Below, one piece after another: positions 28,645 through 39,093 of a stretch of DNA of 64,000 nucleotides. This stretch comes from Phytomonas francai (taxonomy: Eukaryota; Euglenozoa; Kinetoplastea; Trypanosomatida; Trypanosomatidae). Location: positions 649,202 to 713,201 of the forward strand of contig MJCC01000004.1 in NCBI GenBank assembly GCA_001766655.1. The letters are read 5' to 3'. The notes under the pieces were generated by a model. That model was not told the DNA's origin and did no database searches. It worked only from the letters and a program-made list of their open reading frames with translations. A program made the translations under genes and the position numbers. Every line of letters starts with the position of its first letter. The stretch's first letter is position 1.

Positions 28645-31560
28645 TCAGACTGCTTCAGCCTTAACGTGTTCGAGTGCAGAACTATACCGCTGCAGCCTTT
28701 CGTATAATTGTTTATCTGCGTCTCGTTTGAGGATCGCGCTCTGCTCGAACAAGTTCCCAGCCACCGAGGCCGACTCCGCGGCGTCGTCAGGCGCGGACAG
28801 AAGCTCTTCGATCTCGTGCTTCAATACGGCGACGGTATCTCGGACTATCACCGGTGAGGCCTTTGGCAAATAGAGCACGCGCACCGCGACCTCCGCATCA
28901 TCCACGAGAAGCCGCTTCGGGGGCCTCGTCCGAAGCTGCCCCATCACGCGCTCGAGGTAGCCGAGGTAGGCCTCGTACATCCGCGTCCGCTCCAGGCCCA
29001 ACACCTCGAGACTTTCCAAGACGCCCACGGCGAGAAGGGGGGTGCAGAGGGAGTGGAGCTGCGAACAGTCCACGGCCCCCGCGCGGAGGGACTCGGCCGG
29101 CCGCCGCTCCCCGAGAGCGGCGCACACGGTCGCCGCGCCGGCGAGGAGGTCCGCCCCGAAATCGCCGGGGCGGCCGTCGTCGAGGGCGCCGAGGAGCTCG
29201 CGCCGGGCCTCCTCGCAGAGCGCCGCGCCGCCCTCGGCGTCGGCCGCCCCGGCAAGGGCCTGGAGGACGCCCGCGGAGCATCGCCAGGCCGGCGGCCACG
29301 CCGCTCTTCGCCGCCGCCCCGCGAAGGGCGCGTCCGCCGCGAGAAGACGCCCGACGAGGGCGGGGAAGCCGTCGTAATGGCAGCGGTGGAGGGCGTGTAC
29401 GAGCTCCATCAGGGCCCCCTCCCCTCCCTCGCCCTCTCCTTCGCCTTCTTCGCCGTCTGCGGTGCGGACGGCCACGTCGGCGGCGGCCTGCAGGATCGAC
29501 GGGGCGACCCCGCGGGCGCCGCGGAGCCTCGCGAGGGCGCGGAGGGCGCGCGTCGTGCGGGCCGCGCCGAGCCGCCGGCCCAGCATCCCCCGCAGGAGGG
29601 CCATCTCGACCTGCGGGAGGCTACTCGGGGCGTGGCCGCAGGCCGCGAGGCCCTCGACGAGCCCCACGAGCTCGCCCGGGGCCGCGCGCGCGTGGGCGAG
29701 GGCCGCCGCGATGCTCGGCGCGAGGGCCGCGAGGAGGCGGTCGTCCGGGCGCGCCCCGGCGAGCATCGGGAGCACGCGCAGGACGTCGCGGAGGCCGAGG
29801 CCCTCGCGGCCCCCCGCGACCTTCTGCGCGACGTGCCCGACGAGGTCGCCGGCGAGGAGGCCGGGGCCGGGCCCGCCGGCGGCCTCCAGCCGGCCGAGCA
29901 GCTCCGCGATCGCCGCCGAGCCCGCCGCACGGAGCCGGGCGAAGCGCAGCCCCTGCGCGAGCCGCATCCCGACTTTGAAGTGCACGTGCGCGAGGGGGTG
30001 GGCCTTCTCGGCGACGCGTTGGTGCTCGAGAAAAGGGACGCGCGCGTCGTCCCAGGCCATCACCGAGGTCTGCGGGCCGTCCAGGCGGTAGAGCAGCCGC
30101 CGGCACTGGTGAAGGACCAGCCCCGCGAAGTGCGCGAGACAGCCCCGGCGGGCCCGCGCGGCCGCGTCGGCGAGCTCGGCCCGGAAGAACCGGACGTTTT
30201 GCTCCCACACCCGCACGACAAAGTCCAGCAAAAGGCAGAGCTCGGCCTCGCCGAAGTCCGCGACGGCGTCGGCGTCGGCGAAGATGCGGGAGTCGCACAG
30301 GCGCGCGAGGCCGGACAGGAGCGCCGCGTCGAAGGTGACCGCCGGGGAGCCCTCCCCCGCGCAGGGGGCGGCACGCGAAAAGCAAAAGCACGCACCCTCC
30401 TCGCCGACCGTCAGTAAAATGCTCAGAACACGGATCGCATCCGCCGGCGTATGCAGCGTCGGCAGAGTCGTGAGGATGACGGAAACCGCACGCTGCGCTT
30501 CGGAGGTGGGCAGCTTCGCATTCACGGCGGCATCGACGAAGAAACTTTCGAAGGGCACCTCGTGGTTCGCGCAGAGAGCGGCGCACGAGATAAACCGATC
30601 GGAGGTCCGCTGCGCGGGCTCACGCGGCCTTGGGAGCTCGGAAGGAGCCTCAGGGTCGGCCCGCGCATCCCCCGGGACCGCCCCCGCGTCCGGTGCGAAG
30701 AAATCTGGTCGGCCCCCCCGCACGCACCGAGCCAAAACCCGCACTTCGCGCGTCAGGACGATCGGCAAAAACGCCTCCTCGCCGGCCACGTCGTAGGGCT
30801 GGCGTTTACGCACGCAAAACGTCGAGGCGGCCTCGATCCAGACCAGCCCCTCGAGCATCTCCTCGGGAGAAAGCAGCGGCGCCTCGTCCGCCGCCCCGGC
30901 CGCGTCCAGGACGGCGGACGGCCAGAGCAGCTCGCGGATGTCCTCGTAGGCCCGCCGGACGGCGAGCCAGGCGCGCTTGCGCATGAGCTTCCGGTCGTAC
31001 ATCTCGTAATCGGGCCCAACGTTAAGCTCGCGGGGATCGAGCGAAGTCTTCATTCCGTTTGTGTCCATCAAGACGTAGTCTTTGCAGAGGCGAACGAAGG
31101 CCGCGAGCAGGTCTCGCAGGCCCGCCTCGTCGAGCCCGACGACCCACGCCCCCGTCGAGGGCTCCGCGCGCGTATGTCGATTCAAACACGCGTCGACGGC
31201 CGTCGGCATCTCGTCCTCGAGGTCGCCGGTATCGCTGAAGCTCGTATCGATCTCCCGCCATCCTGCCGGGGTCGGGGCGTTGCGCAGGACCTGGGGGTGC
31301 ATGATCTGCGAGACGGGGATCGTGAAGTGGAAGGTCTGGCCGCGGCGATTCGTGTAGGTGATCTTGGTGGTGCCGGGAATGGCCCGGGGAACCCCGAGCG
31401 CGGGGCCCTGCTTGACCTTCGAAACGCCGCTCCGGTCTCTGCCTTCACGCCCGATCGGGTTCTTTCGCCCGCCGATGCTCATCGACCTGCGTGAGGTCCA
31501 CCCCAGCGGTGGAGCATACCAAAGAGAACTTCGGGATGCACCCTTTGCGATACGCAGCAT
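28645..31560 (-). CDS. Large helical protein with probable mitochondrial presequence
   Basis: A 971-residue protein. The N-terminus (MLRIAKGASRSSLWYAPP, then more Arg/Ser) looks like a mitochondrial targeting sequence. The rest is mostly helical, with many Leu/Ala/Arg helix pairs between about 330 and 900, resembling an armadillo/HEAT- or FASTK-type solenoid as seen in trypanosomatid mitochondrial RNA-processing and ribosome-assembly factors. No RAP domain or nuclease motif could be pointed to. The middle is encoded by a block of about 2 kb with near-complete G/C at third positions, flanked by normal DNA. The family is not identified; the mitochondrial location is inferred. Confidence 0.65.
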   Translation of the reverse strand: MLRIAKGASRSSLWYAPPLGWTSRRSMSIGGRKNPIGREGRDRSGVSKVKQGPALGVPRAIPGTTKITYTNRRGQTFHFTIPVSQIMHPQVLRNAPTPAGWREIDTSFSDTGDLEDEMPTAVDACLNRHTRAEPSTGAWVVGLDEAGLRDLLAAFVRLCKDYVLMDTNGMKTSLDPRELNVGPDYEMYDRKLMRKRAWLAVRRAYEDIRELLWPSAVLDAAGAADEAPLLSPEEMLEGLVWIEAASTFCVRKRQPYDVAGEEAFLPIVLTREVRVLARCVRGGRPDFFAPDAGAVPGDARADPEAPSELPRPREPAQRTSDRFISCAALCANHEVPFESFFVDAAVNAKLPTSEAQRAVSVILTTLPTLHTPADAIRVLSILLTVGEEGACFCFSRAAPCAGEGSPAVTFDAALLSGLARLCDSRIFADADAVADFGEAELCLLLDFVVRVWEQNVRFFRAELADAAARARRGCLAHFAGLVLHQCRRLLYRLDGPQTSVMAWDDARVPFLEHQRVAEKAHPLAHVHFKVGMRLAQGLRFARLRAAGSAAIAELLGRLEAAGGPGPGLLAGDLVGHVAQKVAGGREGLGLRDVLRVLPMLAGARPDDRLLAALAPSIAAALAHARAAPGELVGLVEGLAACGHAPSSLPQVEMALLRGMLGRRLGAARTTRALRALARLRGARGVAPSILQAAADVAVRTADGEEGEGEGEGGEGALMELVHALHRCHYDGFPALVGRLLAADAPFAGRRRRAAWPPAWRCSAGVLQALAGAADAEGGAALCEEARRELLGALDDGRPGDFGADLLAGAATVCAALGERRPAESLRAGAVDCSQLHSLCTPLLAVGVLESLEVLGLERTRMYEAYLGYLERVMGQLRTRPPKRLLVDDAEVAVRVLYLPKASPVIVRDTVAVLKHEIEELLSAPDDAAESASVAGNLFEQSAILKRDADKQLYERLQRYSSALEHVKAEAV

Positions 31561-32664
31561 TTGCTTGTTTGATGAAACGGGAGAACACTACTTCCCCGAA
31601 GAAAACCACACGAACAGAAAAGATGAAACACAAATGGAAGAAAAACGATACGCATAAGTGGCGAAAGGAACGCACAAAATACACAATGTCCCATTATAAG
31701 TATTTTACTTTAAAATCCATAAACCTCTGTAGCTAGGGAATCGGCTCTCGAATTTCTTTAAAAATATGCAAGCATATAAAATAATGAAGCAAATATGTTA
31801 ATATATAGATATAGATAGATAAATAGATAGATATCAATATAAATATATTTTTATCTACATTTGACCGTATATTTTCGTGTATAATAGAAATATATTTTTG
31901 ATGCAATTCTATATTATGGTATTGGGGCTGCCAATATGCTCTTTTTATCAAGGGAACATTTCTTGAGCTCGCTGCACAAAAATGGAACCGTTGAGAATTT
32001 CAAAAATCGTAAATATATAAAAATCTTAAAATTTTTCGCATATCTATACGGACATATAGTATGAAGTGTCTATTTTTTTCATACTAATCACTGCCCTTTA
32101 TTTTCCTCTTTCCCTATACCATTTTTCGTCGTAACATTTAATATTCCTTTTTGCCACTTTTTTTTTTGAAGAATAGGTGGTTCATGGATGCATCTTTTCA
32201 CAACTGAAAAAAAAGGCTCCGTATTTAATTTTAGGGAGTTTAGTAAGGTGAAGAAAAGAAAGAATTGAAACAAAGAATGGCAAACTACAACCAAAAAGAA
32301 GATAAAATGTTACAAAACAAACTACACCTAAAGGAAGCCGTGTCTCAGTCAGAGTATCGCTTCAAAGGAGGGAAAAAAGTAAAGTGATAAGCGCATTCTC
32401 AGGGTGTATAAACGTACATATAATATAGAAGTAAAAACAAAATAATAAATAACAAAAGTAACTTCCAAAGAAATAAATAAGTAACGAAACGCTTAAAAAA
32501 GACGCCGCCGACAACAAGTATAATAATAACAGTATTCCTAGTTGTAGCTCTTTTGGGCTATCCCAAACACTTCTGCTCTATCAACGAAGAGATTCAGCCA
32601 TACGCAATCCCATCCTACTCCCCCCCCCCCCTGCCCCTACGCCCTCCATATACTGTGCGATAGT
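31561..32664. other. AT-rich spacer with splice acceptor and repeats
   Basis: About 1.1 kb. It holds the acceptor of the large helical gene (31591-31592), a GATATA/GATA repeat at 31801-31834 and a C run of 12 at 32620-32631. No credible gene. Confidence 0.5.
31591..31655 (-). promoter_or_regulatory. Probable trans-splice acceptor of the large helical gene
   Basis: On the minus strand a long pyrimidine-rich stretch (about 31597-31655) ends in GGGGAAG, with the AG at 31591-31592. The predicted leader is 30 nt. Confidence 0.5.
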
Positions 32665-33924
32665 TTATATCCTGGGCAAACTATTGCGTTTTTTTTTCTT
32701 ATTGCTAAAGCTCAAATTAGAGATGTTGGTAAGTTCGCCGAGCTTTAATGAAAAAACTCGCGAATGTCTATGACTGCTGTCCACCGCCACGGCAGTTGGA
32801 CTATTCACCAAAGGCGCAGGCGCCTCGATATATGGCAGCTGATTCTCCCGGTGGCTTCCCCGCGTGACGTTCGTGCGCTGGATCGACGTCCGGACGAACT
32901 TGTTCCCCGTGCCCTCCCCCGCCGAGATCGAGAGCTCCTTCACGACCGCCTCGCGCATGCTCCGCTCGTTCAGGTCGACGGTCGTCGCGTGCTTCGAGGC
33001 GTGATGGCGATGTTTATGGCGCCCGGCGCCCTGCGCGAGGTCGACCTCGCGGAATCGCTTAAAATAGGGGTGCCGCAGAGCCTCCTTCGCGGTCGCCCGC
33101 TCGCGCTCGTCGTAGGCGAGGAGCCGCATCATGAGGTCGACCCCGCACGCGGAGAGCCCCGGCACCAGCCGCGCGAGGCCCGTCCCCGCCTTCTGCGCGA
33201 ACTCGACCTTCGGGTCGTGCCCGGCGGCCTTAAAGGCGAGGAGGAGCTCCGGCGGCGGGGTCCCGAGGACGCTGTGGATTTTGTGGATCTGATCCAGCTC
33301 GTTCGTGCCGGGGAAGAGCGGGCAGAGGGTGCAGAGCTCGAAAAAGACGCACCCCGCGCTCCAGACGTCCATCTTGCTTTTATAGAAGCCATTCGTCAGC
33401 AGGCACTCCGGCGCGCGATACCAGCGGGTGGAGATGTACTCGGTGAACCGCGCATCGCCGTGGCCGCTCCGCGCCGATCCGAAGTCCGCGATCTTCAGCG
33501 CGTTGTCCTCTAAGTTAATCAGTAAGTTCTCGGGCTTGATGTCGCGATGCAGCAAGCCACGGTTGTGGATGTGCTCTAAGCCCTTTAAGATTTGGTACAT
33601 GAAGTAGGCGATCTGCTCCTCAGGGAGAGACTCCTTCCTAGATTTGATCAAATCGTAGAGGTTCATCTCCATCAGCTCAAAAACTAACGCCAGTCTTCCA
33701 GACAAGCGATCGAAAAGGACGTGGATGAATTTCACGATGTTGGGATGGGACTGCAACCTACGAATGCATTGGATCTCACGGAGCTGATTCACTTGCTCCA
33801 TGGACTTGAAGCGTTTCTTCATGCATTTTATCGCAACTAACATCTTACTATTTTTGTCTTGGGCCTTGAGGACCTCACTAAAAGTCCCCTCCCCCTTCCG
33901 GCCTAATATTTGATAGCTCTGCAT
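32665..33924 (-). CDS. MOK/RCK-type CMGC protein kinase
   Basis: A 419-residue serine/threonine kinase. The glycine loop is GRKGEGTF (8-15), the ATP lysine is in VAIK (Lys33), the catalytic loop is HRDIKPEN (126-133) and DFG lies at 147-149. A TEY activation motif at 161-163 precedes STRWYRAPE. The TEY plus the STRWYRAPE sequence and the insert pattern place it in the RCK family (MAK, ICK, MOK), closest in feel to MOK. RCK kinases regulate ciliary length and intraflagellar transport, so a flagellar role is likely. The C-terminal 120 residues are disordered and basic. It is complete, with all catalytic residues. Confidence 0.9.
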   Translation of the reverse strand: MQSYQILGRKGEGTFSEVLKAQDKNSKMLVAIKCMKKRFKSMEQVNQLREIQCIRRLQSHPNIVKFIHVLFDRLSGRLALVFELMEMNLYDLIKSRKESLPEEQIAYFMYQILKGLEHIHNRGLLHRDIKPENLLINLEDNALKIADFGSARSGHGDARFTEYISTRWYRAPECLLTNGFYKSKMDVWSAGCVFFELCTLCPLFPGTNELDQIHKIHSVLGTPPPELLLAFKAAGHDPKVEFAQKAGTGLARLVPGLSACGVDLMMRLLAYDERERATAKEALRHPYFKRFREVDLAQGAGRHKHRHHASKHATTVDLNERSMREAVVKELSISAGEGTGNKFVRTSIQRTNVTRGSHRENQLPYIEAPAPLVNSPTAVAVDSSHRHSRVFSLKLGELTNISNLSFSNKKKKRNSLPRI

Positions 33925-35516
33925 ACCAACTAATATGTAAATTCTAAATCGACGCGCGTCTTCCGATTCGCACGTACTTCCTAACGAAAAAAACTAGCAA
34001 TATTGATCGATTAACCCTTTAGAGTACGGACTGTATTATAGTGAAAGGGTCATGTATTGCGTATATGTGTATGTGTATGTACGTGTTTAAATGACGCAAG
34101 TGGGGTATGGCCCTGTAGTACCAACCCTCAATCCTACCTTGCTAACGAAAGCGAAAAATGGTCGAAAAGTGGAGGCGAATAAAAATAAATTAAGCACCAC
34201 GCTTTATGCGGTAGCCTCTTAGGGATCGAAAGAAAAATGCATAAGCACATGTATAAAGTGTCTTACCTTTACAAGATCGAACGCTTCCCAAAGTTCAGTA
34301 AAGAGTTTAACCTATAAGGTTATGATTTTTATATATGCCTTGAGATATGATTTGCAATAGAAATATAATGAAAGTAGGTTTCAACAATCTGCTCAGGTTA
34401 TTAAAGATCCTTGCACCCTATTTGAAGCGACAAAAAAAATAGGCACAGAGAACAAAAAAAGACGTCCCTCCGTCACTGTTCTTTCTCTTAATGTCCAAAG
34501 TACCGGTTTAAAGAGGATTCTAAATGATAATCCTTTTATAGTTAATCCCTCAAAAAAAAAAAAAAGTAGCTTACATACATGCATAGAACATCTTAGGGAG
34601 GGGAATAAATGGAGCACAAGAATTTCTTCTTTTATTAGTGAAAAGCAAATGAAAACTAAGGCTCTCATAATGCCATAGCATCCCTGACATGGCGGGAGCT
34701 GAAAATCATATCGGTTTGTGAAAAACAGCCAATACGGCTCTTTCCCCTCTAATGTAAAATTGGAGGCATGTTATAGGGAACTGATCTAATCCTTATATAC
34801 ATGCATATATCCATTTATGGATATATATATACACATGTGTATAGATAGAAAAAGAAGGAGAGAAAGACATTGTGTGATATATTTACTCTTTATGGCTCGT
34901 CTATGGGAATGGGATAAAACATCGTAAAAGAGCTGTAAATATTTTCGAAGTGTTTGTGAAGCATACGGAGAGTTTTTTCCGCAGGGAACCTATATCATTC
35001 CTCATACACTAGCACACGAGAGAGATAACATAGTTAAAAAAAAAAGGGTCCATCACCCAACTTTTAAAACTTATATTAAAATAGAAGATACACTGTATTT
35101 CCTAAAGATTCTCGATTCACTATATAAATCAAAATAGAGGAATATCATTATATGATCCCCCTGAACAATAATTTCCAATAATTGAGGTTATACGACATCG
35201 CAGCGAAAATCATAATTTAAAGAAGGCATTCCTTTCCTTGAGTTTCACCTAGAGTAGAGCTCTCAAACACTAGGTTCTCACGTCTGAAGCAATGGGTTAT
35301 ACACATTAGGTTTGGGGATTTAGTTCAAAATGTAATAAATCGAACTCTGACACCATCGGAACTTTATCAACAAATAACAACACAGAGCATCCATTACAGA
35401 TAAAAATAACTTGTTCGGACTTTTTCTTTTTCTTTTTTTGCAAAAATTTACGCCAATGTATATATCGCATCACTACAAACCAGAGGACTTGTTGTTTACA
35501 TATTTAAAGCGAAGCC
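33925..35516. other. Long AT-rich spacer, no gene seen
   Basis: About 1.6 kb. It holds GATATA/TA repeats near 34820-34850 and several A runs. A 91-codon minus-strand ATG frame at 34393-34668 is Phe/Leu-rich and looks random. Confidence 0.5.
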
Positions 35517-36506
35517 CTAGACACGCATATGATTGTAGTCTTCAGCATTACTGGTGGTTTCCGACGTCTCCTCTGTATTCGAGCCCGGAAAGGGCCACCA
35601 TCGGATCAACATCTGGAGCTTCAAAGGCGCGCCGTAGGGTTTGTGAGAGATCAACATGTAGGTCGTTATCGTCGAGTACGCGGCGACGACGATGTCGTCG
35701 GTGTAGTGCGAACGCGAGGCCACGATGCCGTAAAACGCGGTGAAGACAAGGATGGTGCTGACCACGCGAAAGGCAAACCGGTGGACGTACACGCCGTACT
35801 CCCAGATCGTCGCCCACGCCAGGCAAATAATAATCGTATGCCCGCTAAACATCAAATCCCCGCAGTGGATGGAAGCGCTGCCAAAGGTCACGAGGGTGAT
35901 GAGTATATTGAGGATGGGATGCTCAATCACCTGGGGGTGCTGGCAGGCATTGTCAGTCGCCGGGTACGAGGTCAGGACGAGCACCACCGCGCGGTAGAGG
36001 AGCATAATCGAGTATACCGTCAGAAAACGAATCATCGCAATCAAATGGATCCCCTCAAGTGGGTACGGGTGCTCCCCGGAATCTACGACAGAAAATAAAA
36101 ATCGATCTACGGGCTCACCAATATACTTGATTTTGGAAAACAATTTAATTTTCTGACATGCTCTCGCATGACGCGCCAGAACGTACACTTTCAATAGGCT
36201 GTAAGTGACGATAAGATTCAAAATGAGGATAAGAATATCCACGACAGTCTCCAACCACGCAACCTTCGGGAATAAATCGAAGAGGAGGTCCGGGAGAGGC
36301 TTCACTTCCTTTGGATCCGGCATATGATCATTAGTGATCAGTAAAGCCACCGAGACAACAACGCCAGAAATAAAAAAAACGATTAGAAATCGAAGGATTT
36401 GAGTAAAAAGTGGTAAGGCCTGCTTATAGGACGAAACTTGCTCGCCGATATGAATTTCAACCTCGGTTGTTCGCGAATCGAGGCCTGTGACTTTATTTTC
36501 AAGCAT
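35517..36506 (-). CDS. SLS: Sphingolipid synthase (SMS/IPCS family)
   Basis: A 329-residue multi-pass membrane enzyme of the sphingomyelin/inositol-phosphorylceramide synthase family. It moves a phospho-head group from a phospholipid to ceramide in the Golgi or plasma membrane. About six hydrophobic segments are visible. The signature HCGDLMFSGH (214-223) and SRSHYTDD (264-271) give the expected catalytic triad H223, H267 and D271. The head group used (inositol, choline or ethanolamine) varies among trypanosomatids and cannot be read here. Only one copy is present, whereas T. brucei carries a tandem array. A very clean splice acceptor precedes it. Confidence 0.92.
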   Translation of the reverse strand: MLENKVTGLDSRTTEVEIHIGEQVSSYKQALPLFTQILRFLIVFFISGVVVSVALLITNDHMPDPKEVKPLPDLLFDLFPKVAWLETVVDILILILNLIVTYSLLKVYVLARHARACQKIKLFSKIKYIGEPVDRFLFSVVDSGEHPYPLEGIHLIAMIRFLTVYSIMLLYRAVVLVLTSYPATDNACQHPQVIEHPILNILITLVTFGSASIHCGDLMFSGHTIIICLAWATIWEYGVYVHRFAFRVVSTILVFTAFYGIVASRSHYTDDIVVAAYSTITTYMLISHKPYGAPLKLQMLIRWWPFPGSNTEETSETTSNAEDYNHMRV

Positions 36507-37248
36507 AGCTTACGACTCTCGATACCCAGCAGTTGATAATCTGAAAAGGATTAACAAATCGCGAGAAAAGAGGAAAAAGTGTAAAGAATATTCTAGAAAA
36601 AAGAATAGCAAAATAAATCCAAACAAAAAAACTATTAATAAATGTATGCCCTAGTACTAGTCTTTTTGCTTCTTAGAGAATAGGAACTAGGACAAATGAA
36701 CCCTTAAGATGTATAATGTCATTTGAAGTAAAAGAAAAGAATATATCTTCATACATATATATATATATATATATATAGCATGGGGGAAAAGGACCATGAC
36801 AACTGCAAAATACCTATAGGGGTTTCGTTTCTGTCATTCAATGCTACACTTAGCCCTCAGTTAAGAACAACAATATGCCGCCCTTGCAGCACACTGTATG
36901 CTATTAAAAAAAGGAATAATCCAAACGTACACTTGTATTTCATTTCCGAGCCCCCAATCTAGGTTTTAGATGTCTTTTTCTATATTATAGATGACGAAAC
37001 TATTATATAGATACTTCTATTTGGACTTCAGAGCTGTGCATATGCACTCACGTGTGGATGCAAAGATTGAAAAGGAAGGCGGAAATTTGAAATATAGTTG
37101 AATAATAAAGTTCTCCAAATTAGTAAGAATAGACCTAAAAAGTATCTTGGCGTTATCAGAAACTTTGAAGAATTTTAGCAATAACTACTTTTAAAAATGC
37201 ACCCGTTTCTAGAAACTGTGGTACTCATCCAGACACATCGGTATGGTT
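36507..37248. other. AT-rich spacer with SLS splice acceptor and (AT)n
   Basis: Contains the SLS acceptor, an (AT)n repeat at 36755-36777 and otherwise AT-rich sequence without a credible gene. Confidence 0.5.
36541..36585 (-). promoter_or_regulatory. Probable trans-splice acceptor of sphingolipid synthase
   Basis: On the minus strand CTTTTTCCTCTTTTCTCGCG and a second CCTTTTCAG lead to AG at 36541-36542, 34 nt before the ATG. It is the clearest acceptor in the window. Confidence 0.55.
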
Positions 37249-37461
37249 TTAGGCATTATCCCTCGAATAGCGTATCACTCGCTCAACGGAAATGGAAAAC
37301 GATAGAAGGAAGCATGCTAGAAATGCGCCGATTGCGATAGCCGGGCCGTATCTAACAAGAAAAATGTTCGCACTAGGTTGATGTCCAATCTCTTCCGAAG
37401 CGTGAATGGCTTCGACCCTTTCTAAAACCTCTGGGGTCTGCGGATCAGACCCAGAAGACAT
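37249..37461 (-). CDS. Small single-pass membrane protein (70 aa)
   Basis: A 70-residue frame starting at an ATG: a polar N-terminal half followed by one hydrophobic helix (about 39-59, GPAIAIGAFLACFLLSFS) and a short basic tail. Its composition is less AT-driven than the spacer, and it lies on the coding strand between two real genes, leaving normal spacing of about 300 bp to the next gene. I do not recognise it. It could be a small subunit of a membrane complex. Its reality rests on composition and position alone. Confidence 0.5.
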   Translation of the reverse strand: MSSGSDPQTPEVLERVEAIHASEEIGHQPSANIFLVRYGPAIAIGAFLACFLLSFSISVERVIRYSRDNA

Positions 37462-37757
37462 TAAGAAGCGAAAATATCTATACTGAGCTATGGAGAAAGT
37501 CTTGAGAAAGTTTATCGGTCAAAATAAGGAGAAAAATGGAAAAGGGATAAAGTCATCTAAATAAAATTATTATTTGAGAAATGTTTCCCACTTGTGAAAA
37601 GATTACACGTAGCTTTACACTAATCCCTTCGTTAATGTTCATTGTGTATATTCTATTGCGGGCAAAGGTGCATCTATACCTCTATATATAGATATAGATA
37701 TAGGGAAGGAGAAAAGTAGCGCGCTCGTGCGGCGCACTAGACGATAATTGTAAGATC

Positions 37758-38750
37758 TCAGGCTGCTGCCACCGAAGGGATCCTCTCAAAGCACCTCAGC
37801 TGCTCACACATAGCACTGACAAGGGCGAGGGCGGGTTTGGCCGTGTACATGAGCGCCTGCGTATCTTCGATTGGGTAAAAAGACCTGCACCACTGCTCGC
37901 CGTCGACACACCGCGCTAGAGGATAGAGGTCGTTGGGGATTAAAAACCAGCGAAAACGTCCGTAGGCATCGTGAAGGGCCTTAACCAAACCCATCATCGC
38001 GGCCGCCACCTCGTAGCGAGGAATAACCTCCCGAGCGTCACCTGCCACGCCGTCTTTTAGACGTCGCTGATAGTCTTCATAGCTCACAAGTAGGTCGCTC
38101 AGCAGACCTTTTTGAAGCATCCACCGCGCGTTGTTTTTCCCATGAATAGCGAGCACGCAGAGTACCTGAACGCCCACGTCGAAGGGTATAATGTCATCCT
38201 GAACTCTCTTCCACAAGGCATCGCACAATTGGAGGGATTCAAAAGCTGCAGCATCGCGAGACGCCGACGAAAAAGCGGAATGTTCGCATTGATTTGTGTC
38301 CTTTGAACCATCTGAATGCGATACGTTGTTCAAAAAGACGTGTTTGTGAATATTCGCCCACGAATAAAAAACGTCCGCTATGTAAAAGTATGGGATATCT
38401 TCTATAGCGTGCTCCACCAGGTATTGGATCTGTTCCCTCACGCCGCATTGGCCGAGAATTTCTTCGAAAGTCACACGACCCTGCGTTGATTCCTGGGCGC
38501 CTTCATTTTCTAGCTGAGAAATCGCGTCCTGCAGGAATGCTAGTGGATAACAGTATTTCTCCACAATCTTTTCCGGAAGCCAACTCTGTAAATACAACCA
38601 CATCTTCAATTGTGTTGTTTTATGCCAGCGCTGTAGGCTTGAAGAAAAGGAATTATCCTGATCAAGGATTACAAAAGCGGCCCAACCTGCTGCAAAGCCC
38701 GCCATGGGCAAAAGAATATCTACTGCACGCTTGTATACAGGCTTAACCAT
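37758..38750 (-). CDS. Unknown protein with N-terminal membrane segment
   Basis: I do not recognise this 330-residue protein. A basic start (MVKPVYKRAVDILLP) leads into one hydrophobic stretch (about 11-29), which could be a membrane anchor or organelle signal. The rest is soluble and helical, with several Trp and Cys residues and no catalytic motif. The start is the first ATG. The gene sits between the 70-aa membrane protein and the PEX13-like gene. Confidence 0.65.
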   Translation of the reverse strand: MVKPVYKRAVDILLPMAGFAAGWAAFVILDQDNSFSSSLQRWHKTTQLKMWLYLQSWLPEKIVEKYCYPLAFLQDAISQLENEGAQESTQGRVTFEEILGQCGVREQIQYLVEHAIEDIPYFYIADVFYSWANIHKHVFLNNVSHSDGSKDTNQCEHSAFSSASRDAAAFESLQLCDALWKRVQDDIIPFDVGVQVLCVLAIHGKNNARWMLQKGLLSDLLVSYEDYQRRLKDGVAGDAREVIPRYEVAAAMMGLVKALHDAYGRFRWFLIPNDLYPLARCVDGEQWCRSFYPIEDTQALMYTAKPALALVSAMCEQLRCFERIPSVAAA

Positions 38751-39093
38751 CTGAGCGGAGTGATTCGTAAGTCGTGGCCTCTAGAGTGAAAAACGCGCTT
38801 ATTTTATCAAATTAAAAAAGAGAGAAGAAAATGAGAAATGCATTGATAAACAAAAAACTCCTATTCCCCCCTTTTGCCATTCTCAGCGAAGGACTGCACA
38901 ATTAATTTCTAAAAATGTAAACCTGCATCGAGGGCATTTAATTTTTCCCGGTGTAGTTTGATTTTTGACATAGAAGCTTTTTGACGTAATTAGTGGATAT
39001 TTGAAATACGTCATCACGGAAAATTCTATTCGATAAGCAAAAAAAAAGTGGACCGATTTTTATTAAACACCCGTTAGATTAATTTAGCATTCT
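38751..39093. other. Spacer, no gene seen
   Basis: AT-rich sequence with a purine-rich stretch (pyrimidine on the sense strand) at about 38815-38835, a possible splice tract for the upstream-anchored unknown gene. Confidence 0.45.

Noticed and set aside
28854..30796. Several long plus- and minus-strand frames over the large helical gene
   Set aside because: Extreme GC content removes stop codons in all frames; only the 971-residue frame has gene-like composition and a presequence.
34393..34668. Minus-strand 91-codon frame with ATG
   Set aside because: Phe/Leu-rich, coded by T-rich spacer; looks random.
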